DNA from: Deltaproteobacteria bacterium
GTDB lineage: Bacteria; Desulfobacterota; DSM-4660; Desulfatiglandales; Desulfatiglandaceae
Length of the DNA: 9,402 bases
Assembly: GCA_029932035.1 (NCBI GenBank)
Contig: JAOZQV010000130.1
Location: 1-9,402, forward strand
Direction of reading: 5' to 3'
Shown one piece after another: positions 1 through 4,676 of the stretch (position 1 is the first letter of the stretch; each line of letters opens with the position of its first letter). The notes under the pieces are model-generated. The model worked only from the letters and a program-made list of their open reading frames with translations. It had not been told where the DNA came from and did not search any database. Made by a program: the position numbers and the translations under genes.

Positions 1-65
1 CCCACAGATTACCCCAGTACGATTTTCCGAACCTACGGGGCAAGCGCAGATTCACGCAGATTATT
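1..65. repeat. CGCAGATT-type intergenic repeat motif
   Basis: The octamer CGCAGATT occurs at 45-52 and again at 55-62, a 10-base period, and a related CACAGATT is at 3-10. On the minus strand this reads as AATCTGCG units. No ORF with gene-like features covers the stretch. From memory, AATCTGCG/AATCTGTG strings of this kind recur between genes in environmental bacterial genomes. That is recollection, not a search result. The element may continue past the left edge. Confidence 0.4.
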
Positions 66-182
66 CATCCACCATCCCGCCATCCCGCTATTCCTTCTTC
101 TAACCTCCGGCCTCCAACCTCTATCCTTTCTATCCAACCATCCTAATCATCCACTCGCACAAGTATCCAATCATCCGTTTTC
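66..182. repeat. Degenerate ATCC-rich low-complexity tract
   Basis: A pyrimidine-rich stretch carries many CATCC or ATCC words. Two exact tandem octamers CATCCCGC lie at 73-80 and 81-88, preceded by CATCCAC at 66-72, and looser copies continue to about 177. I see no coding signal and no convincing terminator. It looks like decayed tandem repeat downstream of the carboxyltransferase gene. Confidence 0.35.
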
Positions 183-193
183 TAAATCCGTAA

Positions 194-228
194 ATATTCA
201 ATAGTCAATAGTCAATATTCAATGATCA
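194..228 (-). repeat. Five heptamer tandem repeats ending in a stop codon
   Basis: Five contiguous 7-base units: ATATTCA (194-200), ATAGTCA (201-207), ATAGTCA (208-214), ATATTCA (215-221) and ATGATCA (222-228). Read on the minus strand every unit starts with TGA, and the first unit's TGA is the stop codon of the carboxyltransferase gene ending at 226. Because 7 is not a multiple of 3, successive TGA triplets fall in different frames, so ribosomes in any frame would terminate here. Whether that has a role or is incidental cannot be told from one copy. Confidence 0.7.
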
Positions 229-1782
229 GATCGGTGGCGTGCCATGATTTTTTGCCCTCTTGGGGAGATCCTCTTCCTTGTTCCCTGTGATTTCCAGGGC
301 CTCGATGATCTTTTTGCGTGTATCTTTGGGGAGGATGATTTCATCTATAATCTGGGCGGTCCATGTGCGGCCTGCTTCAAAGACATCCACCTTTTCCCTC
401 GACCTCCCGAGATAGGACTCGTAGGCGTCTTCCTCGATCCCCTTTCCGTACACCTGCCTGTAATCTAATTGAGAGGACTCAACCGCAAACCGGGCTATGG
501 GCCAGGCATAGACAAGATCGGCGCCCATGCTCTTGAGGCCTCCCATAATCATGCTCCCTGCGTCGGCATAGGCCTCCCGCAAGACCACGCTTATCTTGGG
601 TATTGTAGAGGTGGCGTAGACGTCGGCAATCTTGCCCACATGTCTGATCAGACCCCGCGCCTCATCCGACTCTCCGGGCACCACAGGGGGGGTATCTACC
701 AAGTTCACTAAGGGAATATTATAGGCGTCAAGGACCTGAAGAAAGCGGTAGTATTTGTCACAGGAATCCGGGTTCAGGATGCTGCCCGGATAGAGGGGAT
801 TATTAGCCACCAGTCCCACGACCTGGCCGCTAAACCGGCAGAAACAGGTGATTAGATTCTTGGCATACTCATCCTTTATCTCAAAATAATTTCCGTCGTC
901 CACTATATGCCCGATGACATCGTGCATATCGTAAGTCTTCTCATATTCGTCAGGGACAAGATCGGCTAAGGCCTCCACTTCCCGTTCAGGGTCATCGGTC
1001 TGCTCCCGGCGGGGAGGCGCTTCCTTGAAGCTCTGGGGGAGGTAGCTGAGCAGTTCCCTGCATTGATTGATCGATTCCTCGTCAGTGTCCCCCACAAGGT
1101 CACAGGTTCCACTGAGCTGCATGTGGTAATCCGCGCCACCGACGTTCTTGTCTATGACTTCGGATGTGGCAGCCTGGGTCTGCCGTGGACCTCCGAGCCA
1201 CATGTTGCCGGAGTTCCTGCTGATGATCAGGAAGTCGCAAAGGGCAGGAATATAAGCCCCTCCTGCAATACAAGGTCCCATGAGCACGGTGATCTGGGGA
1301 ATAACGCCGGAATACACGGCCTGGAGCCTGAACTGCCAGTCTATGCCGGCCATGGGCACGTCCCTGTACCCGAGCCTGCCACCTGAGGAGTCCAGAAGGA
1401 TCACATAGGGAATCCTCCACATGGCCGCCATTTCAATCGGCCTGGAAAATTTAAGCATATGCTGGGCCCCCACAGATCCGCCCAAAACTGTGAAATCGCT
1501 GGCGTGAACCATGATCATGCGGCCGTTGACCTTGGCCGTGCCCACCACCGCACCGTCGCATGGGGCCTCCGGTATCCGACCGTCAATACGAATGCTGGTG
1601 GTGCCAACGGAGGAGCCTAATTCCTTAAAGGTCCCGGGGTCAACCAGGGTCTCGATCCTCTCACGAGCGGAGAGCTTGCCGCGCTTATGCTGTCTTTCCA
1701 TATGCTTGGCGCCTCCGCCCTGGAGGTTTTTCTCCTGAATCTCATAATATTTCTTAACGGCCTCTTCCATTATCTTGCCCAT
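226..1782 (-). CDS. Acyl-CoA carboxyltransferase subunit (paralogue 1, canonical N-terminal loops)
   Basis: A 518-residue cytoplasmic carboxyltransferase of the biotin-dependent acyl-CoA carboxylase beta / glutaconyl-CoA decarboxylase alpha family. Such subunits move a carboxyl group between biotin and an acyl-CoA. The family start is seen in GKLSARERI (35-43) and DPGTFKELGS (48-57). The N-terminal CoA-binding half has DSSGGR (131-136) and GPCIAGGAY (169-177), close to the canonical DSGGAR and GPCAGGAVY. The C-terminal half has YDMHDVI (284-290), IRHVGKI (379-385) and YAWP (425-428). Odd points: the usual YGGAYDVM loop is replaced by AYADAGSMIM (404-413), with two extra residues before YAWP relative to human PCCB as I remember it, and the usual VIDPR near the C terminus is ILPK (483-486). 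The ATG at 1782 has GGAGG at 1793-1797, 10 bases upstream. An in-frame ATG four codons on is a less likely start. It is the last visible gene of a tetR-led minus-strand cluster. Substrate cannot be assigned; propionyl-, methylmalonyl- or glutaconyl-CoA type enzymes are all possible. Confidence 0.9.
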   Translation of the reverse strand: MGKIMEEAVKKYYEIQEKNLQGGGAKHMERQHKRGKLSARERIETLVDPGTFKELGSSVGTTSIRIDGRIPEAPCDGAVVGTAKVNGRMIMVHASDFTVLGGSVGAQHMLKFSRPIEMAAMWRIPYVILLDSSGGRLGYRDVPMAGIDWQFRLQAVYSGVIPQITVLMGPCIAGGAYIPALCDFLIISRNSGNMWLGGPRQTQAATSEVIDKNVGGADYHMQLSGTCDLVGDTDEESINQCRELLSYLPQSFKEAPPRREQTDDPEREVEALADLVPDEYEKTYDMHDVIGHIVDDGNYFEIKDEYAKNLITCFCRFSGQVVGLVANNPLYPGSILNPDSCDKYYRFLQVLDAYNIPLVNLVDTPPVVPGESDEARGLIRHVGKIADVYATSTIPKISVVLREAYADAGSMIMGGLKSMGADLVYAWPIARFAVESSQLDYRQVYGKGIEEDAYESYLGRSREKVDVFEAGRTWTAQIIDEIILPKDTRKKIIEALEITGNKEEDLPKRAKNHGTPPI

Positions 1783-1810
1783 TATTGCAATACCTCCGTC
1801 CTAACCCGGA

Positions 1811-1821
1811 TAAACCGGAAC
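1811..1821 (-). repeat. GTTCCGGTTTA word shared with 4340-4350
   Basis: The 11-mer GTTCCGGTTTA occurs on the minus strand here, between the two carboxyltransferase genes, and on the plus strand at 4340-4350 in the tetR/kinase spacer. Two exact intergenic copies of an 11-mer in 9.4 kb are unlikely by chance. A dispersed intergenic element is a reasonable guess, but a shared regulator site is not excluded. Confidence 0.35.
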
Positions 1822-1831
1822 CAAAGAGCGA

Positions 1832-1920
1832 TTTTACCACGAAGCACACGAAGGGCACGAAAAATGAATTCCTGATGGTTATACGGTCTCTTCGTGTTCT
1901 TCGTGATCTTCGTGGTAAAC
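1832..1920. repeat. Inverted repeat of a 9-base CACGAAGNN array
   Basis: The left arm (1832-1863) reads TTTTACCACGAAG followed by further CACGAA copies every 9 bases. The right arm (1889-1920) is its reverse complement at 26 of 32 positions, and a 25-base loop separates them. Each arm holds three CACGAA cores at 9-base spacing, so the transcript could fold into a long imperfect hairpin. It lies between the two carboxyltransferase genes, about 30 bases after the stop of the upstream one, and could stabilise or attenuate the message. From memory, TTCGTG/CACGAA arrays of this kind are scattered in many environmental bacterial genomes and produce spurious ORFs. Confidence 0.7.
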
Positions 1921-1950
1921 AAATTTACGCATAAGATACTAAACAGCCTC

Positions 1951-3501
1951 CTACGCAGGCTTAATAAAACGTCTCTTCTCCGGCATCTTTTCTCTCTTGT
2001 TGAGCGTTGCGTGCAGGGCCCTGACAATCCTCGAACGAGTCTCTCTCGGGTCGATCACCTCATTGACCGTGTACCAGGTAGTGTAGAGCTTGCCAAAGGT
2101 CATGACGCTGAACTCCTTCTTCAGGATATTCAGAAAGAAGTTGTAAACATCATCGTAGTTGCCATCCTCCTTTGCCTTGGCCAATTGCTTGTGAAACACC
2201 GCGTGAACAATCATCTCCGGTCCTGTGGGTGCGAACTCGGTGGAAGGCCAGGCATAAATAAAGTCAGGCCCCATCTTGCTGCAGCCCATGACAATGTTGG
2301 ACCCTCCGTAGGATCGTCTCAGTACTATGCTCACCTTGGGATTGGTCAGGTGCGAATATCCGTGCAGGTTCTTGGCCCCGTGTCGGATGACCCCCATCCG
2401 TTCCCATTTGTCTCCTGGGGGGAACGCGGTGGTGTCTGAAATAGTCACAAGGGGAATGTTGAACGCGTCTAAAAACATAAGGAACCGGTCGTACTTGTCC
2501 GAGGAATCGGGCTCCATGATGCCGCTCAACTCATCCGGGTTACTGGCGGCGATGCCTGCAATTAGACCGTCAAACCGGGTAAAACCCACTATCAGGTTGG
2601 AGGCGAAGTCCTCCTGTATTTCAAAGAACTCCCCGTTATCCACTATCAGGTCGATGACATCGTGCATATCATAAGTGAACTTGGGATTTTCGGGCATGAT
2701 ATCCAGCAGGGCCTCCTCACCCCTTTCCGGATCATCCCCGGTCTTTAACACCTCGTGCCTTTCCCAGCAGTTCTGGGGTATAAACTGAAGGATCTCCTTG
2801 GCCATATCGATGGCTACCTGGTCGCTTTCGGCCACCAGATCGCACTGACCGCTCTTTTCCATGTGGAACTCGGCCGAACCGGCGTCATCCGATTCAATCT
2901 CTCCTCCCATCCACAAGAACCCTGTATTCGCGTTCATGATAAGGAAATCGGACAGAACCGGAACCTGTGCCAATGGTCCTGTGCAGGGCCCTAAGACGAG
3001 CGCTATCCGGGGAATCACCCCGGAATAGAGACAATAGTCCCTAACCAGGGAGCCCATACCATGCAGGCCGACAAGACCATTCCTGAAATCAAGCCTGGAG
3101 CCGGCCGAGTCAAAAATCCCAATGATGGGAACCTGCTCCTGCCCCGCCATCCGGATCAGTTCGGCGATCTTCCACACCCCCTGGTCTCCGATGGCGCCGG
3201 ACATTACGGTAAAGTCAAGGGAGTAGACCATGACCTGCCTTCCCTTCACTTTAGCCGGGCCCATTACGACACCATCAGCCGGACTGGGCTTCCCCCCCTC
3301 ATCCCCGGGAAGCTTGAACTCCCTTACAACAGAGCCAAGTTCCTCGAATGTGCCGGGATCGGCCAAGAGATCAATCCTCTCCCTCGCAGTAAGCTTCCCC
3401 AATTTATGCTGAAGCTCAACCCGCTTTTCTCCCCCGCCTCCCGCATTCTCTTCGCGAACCTTGACAAGCTTATCAAGATAACCGTCCATCCATTTTCCCA
3501 T
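1951..3501 (-). CDS. Acyl-CoA carboxyltransferase subunit (paralogue 2, canonical C-terminal loop)
   Basis: A 516-residue paralogue of the downstream gene and a member of the same biotin-dependent carboxyltransferase family. Shared blocks include GKLTARERI (35-43), DPGTFEELGS (48-57), YDMHDVI (277-283), IRHGAK (372-377) and YAWP (416-419). The C-terminal loop is near canonical: RRSYGGSNIVM (395-405), followed by VIDPRETR (482-489), as in propionyl-CoA carboxylase beta. The N-terminal half is where it departs. DSAGSR (131-136) replaces DSGGAR, and GPCTGPLAQVP (171-181) replaces the glycine-rich GPCAGGAVYSP, so the usual Gly-Gly is lost. The position matching the specificity Asp of Streptomyces PccB (YGGAYD) is Ile402 by my alignment. 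The ATG at 3501 has AGGGAG at 3511-3516, nine bases upstream. It lies 71 bases after tetR and 168 bases before the other subunit, so one operon is likely. It most likely acts in complex with paralogue 1, with carrier and biotin carboxylase encoded elsewhere. Confidence 0.9.
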   Translation of the reverse strand: MGKWMDGYLDKLVKVREENAGGGGEKRVELQHKLGKLTARERIDLLADPGTFEELGSVVREFKLPGDEGGKPSPADGVVMGPAKVKGRQVMVYSLDFTVMSGAIGDQGVWKIAELIRMAGQEQVPIIGIFDSAGSRLDFRNGLVGLHGMGSLVRDYCLYSGVIPRIALVLGPCTGPLAQVPVLSDFLIMNANTGFLWMGGEIESDDAGSAEFHMEKSGQCDLVAESDQVAIDMAKEILQFIPQNCWERHEVLKTGDDPERGEEALLDIMPENPKFTYDMHDVIDLIVDNGEFFEIQEDFASNLIVGFTRFDGLIAGIAASNPDELSGIMEPDSSDKYDRFLMFLDAFNIPLVTISDTTAFPPGDKWERMGVIRHGAKNLHGYSHLTNPKVSIVLRRSYGGSNIVMGCSKMGPDFIYAWPSTEFAPTGPEMIVHAVFHKQLAKAKEDGNYDDVYNFFLNILKKEFSVMTFGKLYTTWYTVNEVIDPRETRSRIVRALHATLNKREKMPEKRRFIKPA

Positions 3502-3530
3502 ACCGCGAATCTCCCTATGATAGACCTCGT

Positions 3531-3570
3531 TAAGTGGTTAAGTAGTTGAGTGGCTGAGTGCTTGAGTGGT
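3531..3570. repeat. Five octamer tandem repeats (consensus TRAGTGGT)
   Basis: Contiguous 8-base units run TAAGTGGT (3531-3538), TAAGTAGT (3539-3546), TGAGTGGC (3547-3554), TGAGTGCT (3555-3562) and TGAGTGGT (3563-3570). The array starts two bases after the stop codon of tetR (minus strand, stop at 3573-3575) and fills most of the 71-base gap to the next gene. It ends before that gene's ribosome binding site. The unit drifts from TAAGTGGT at one end to TGAGTGGT at the other, as expected of an array that expanded by slippage and then decayed. Confidence 0.75.
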
Positions 3571-3572
3571 TA

Positions 3573-4175
3573 TTATTTGACTGCTCTCTGTTCAATTCCT
3601 TTGAAAACAAATTCGCATAGCTTTTCTGTCAGATCGTCAGCAGATATCTTGCGGCCGAAGACCACTCTCGTAAGACACACATTCTCGATCGAGCCGAGGA
3701 TGGCCTGCCTCAAAAAAACAGGCGGAATATCGTCCCTGATTTCCTGGTCCTTCATCCCCTCCTGGATAATCTCTAACAAAATATCGGTGTATTTTTTGAC
3801 CAGCTTATATGTCCCACTGGTGTAGTAGTCAGAAAAACTCCGGACATCGAGAAGGAGGATCTTGGCAAAGACTCTGTCCGTCGCATAGACGTTGATATGT
3901 GTCCAGATCAGTTTTCTTATCTTGTTGGAAGCCCCTTTTATACCCTTCAAATCCGTGTGCGCCCGAAGATGATAATGTTCGAGGTACTCCGCAAGCACCT
4001 GATAAAGCAGGTCCCTCTTGTCCTTAAAGTACTTATAGATGAGCGCTTCAGTAACCCCGGCGGTTTTAGCGATCTCCGCAGTGGTTATGGCGCCAAAGTC
4101 CTTTTTTTCAAGTAATACCCTCAAGGCATCAGCAATCTTTATACGACCCGGAGGCCAGGCTCTTGCGTCTGCCAT
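3573..4175 (-). CDS. TetR-family transcriptional regulator, FadR-like
   Basis: A 200-residue protein of typical TetR length. The N-terminal DNA-binding domain spans about residues 11-58, with the helix-turn-helix in TTAEIAKTAGVTEALIYKYF (31-50) followed by KDKRDLL (51-57), a classic TetR signature. The C-terminal ligand domain is helical and contains FAKILLLDVRSFSDYY (103-118) and IIQEGMKDQEIRDDI (136-150). This resembles the Bacillus FadR group of acyl-CoA-responsive repressors. That subgroup call is by eye and less secure than the family call. The ATG at 4175 has GAGGG at 4185-4189, nine bases upstream. It is the first gene of the minus-strand cluster with the two carboxyltransferases, so it probably represses itself and them, with an acyl-CoA as likely inducer. 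A candidate promoter and palindromic operator lie at 4352-4388. Confidence 0.9.
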   Translation of the reverse strand: MADARAWPPGRIKIADALRVLLEKKDFGAITTAEIAKTAGVTEALIYKYFKDKRDLLYQVLAEYLEHYHLRAHTDLKGIKGASNKIRKLIWTHINVYATDRVFAKILLLDVRSFSDYYTSGTYKLVKKYTDILLEIIQEGMKDQEIRDDIPPVFLRQAILGSIENVCLTRVVFGRKISADDLTEKLCEFVFKGIEQRAVK

Positions 4176-4269
4176 AATTCATTTCCCTCGCGATTTCAGA
4201 AACGGACTCGCCATCTCGTAAGCTTTCACAGGCCCAGAGTTCAGAGATCCATTTCAATTTACTCAAAAA

Positions 4270-4285
4270 CCTTCGCGCCTTTGCG
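4270..4285 (+). repeat. Two-copy octamer CCTTYGCG motif
   Basis: CCTTCGCG (4270-4277) is followed directly by CCTTTGCG (4278-4285), then TGAAACC. From memory, strings like GCGCCTTTGCGTGAAA occur between genes in many environmental genomes, so this is probably another decayed dispersed repeat. With only two units the call is tentative. Confidence 0.35.
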
Positions 4286-4351
4286 TGAAACCTTTTCTGT
4301 TTCGGTTCATCAAGGTTAGGGATCCTTACCCAACACGCAGTTCCGGTTTAA

Positions 4352-4388
4352 ATTATACTGTTTTTATGAGTTAGTAAACGTCACTCAT
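4352..4388 (-). promoter_or_regulatory. Candidate tetR promoter with palindromic operator
   Basis: On the minus strand, 4357-4352 reads TATAAT, a perfect sigma-70 -10 box about 175 bases before the tetR start. No good -35 lies at 16-18 bases. At that place is a 23-base imperfect palindrome, ATGAGT-N11-ACTCAT (4366-4388), with a further A/T pair matching inside each arm. The half-site TGAGTKA resembles the TGAATGA half-site of Bacillus FadR, but the spacing differs. A TetR dimer here would cover the -35 region, consistent with autorepression. Position and symmetry are seen; the binding partner is inferred. Confidence 0.45.
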
Positions 4389-4399
4389 TTTGTCAAGCT

Positions 4400-4420
4400 T
4401 TTTTGGTTTAGACCCAAAAA
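4400..4420. repeat. 7-base perfect inverted repeat TTTTTGG/CCAAAAA
   Basis: TTTTTGG (4400-4406) and CCAAAAA (4414-4420) are perfect inverted repeats around a 7-base spacer. The site lies between the tetR operator candidate and the kinase promoter candidate. It is AT-rich, with only two G:C pairs and no T-run directly after the stem, so it is not a convincing terminator. A second operator is a possibility. Confidence 0.35.
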
Positions 4421-4483
4421 CAATGATTCAGTTTTGCTATCCTGTTGACAGTAGGAGACCTATTGATACCTGAGAAACAGGAG

Positions 4484-4501
4484 CAATTTCACTTGAAATT
4501 G
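4484..4501. promoter_or_regulatory. 18-base palindrome CAATTTCA-CT-TGAAATTG
   Basis: CAATTTCA (4484-4491) and TGAAATTG (4494-4501) form a perfect 8-base inverted repeat with a 2-base centre, the geometry of a dimeric regulator site. It overlaps the -35 element of the candidate kinase promoter, so a bound protein would block or modulate it. The regulator is unknown. The half-site does not match the palindrome next to tetR, so a different protein is suggested. Confidence 0.5.
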
Positions 4502-4521
4502 TAAAAACCATGTGATATTCC
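4493..4521 (+). promoter_or_regulatory. Candidate sigma-70 promoter for the kinase gene
   Basis: TTGAAA (4493-4498) matches the -35 consensus at 5 of 6 positions. After 17 bases comes TATTCC (4516-4521), a weak -10 match preceded by TGA at 4513-4515, which supplies an extended -10. The start would be near 4528, leaving a leader of about 150 bases. The weak -10 keeps this tentative. Confidence 0.3.
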
Positions 4522-4676
4522 AAATAAAATTGGGAATTTTGTTACAAGCCCGAAATGATCCGTTTTCGTTATTTCAGCAAAGGCGGGACTGGATCCCGAC
4601 CTTCGCGCGATAATGGTCTTGGGGACCTTTTCATACCATTGTATTCCCCTGAGACAGACTTCTAAGGACTCACACA

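Larger units (their letters stand above)
4176..4676. other. Divergent intergenic region, no gene seen
   Basis: These 501 bases separate tetR (minus) from the kinase gene (plus). The minus-strand ORF at 4489-4683 has no recognisable domain and overlaps the kinase start, so I do not call it. The part next to tetR (about 4200-4350) holds repeat-like words. The part at about 4350-4540 is distinctly AT-rich and contains three palindromes and candidate promoters for both directions. The last part (about 4540-4676) would be the kinase leader. It contains a small inverted repeat, CGGGA/TCCCG at 4584-4598, and the ribosome binding site AAGGA at 4664-4668. Confidence 0.7.

Noticed and set aside
194..228. 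CRISPR-like array
   Set aside because: Units are 7 bases and contiguous, with no spacers and no cas genes. The same holds for the octamer array at 3531-3570.
1782..2027. Minus-strand ORF of 81 residues between the carboxyltransferase genes
   Set aside because: Its sequence is a translation of the inverted repeat and overlaps the end of paralogue 2 in another frame. This is a typical repeat-derived spurious ORF.
1894..2439. Plus-strand ORF of 181 residues
   Set aside because: It lies opposite paralogue 2, begins inside the inverted nonamer repeat and has no recognisable domain. The opposite strand encodes a well-conserved protein.
4391..4396. Perfect TTGACA on the minus strand upstream of tetR
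   Set aside because: The -10 position at 17 bases reads TAACTC, a poor match. The good TATAAT lies too far away to pair with it.
4445..4450. Perfect TTGACA on the plus strand
   Set aside because: No acceptable -10 box lies 15-19 bases downstream (ACCTGA at 17), so I do not call it a promoter.
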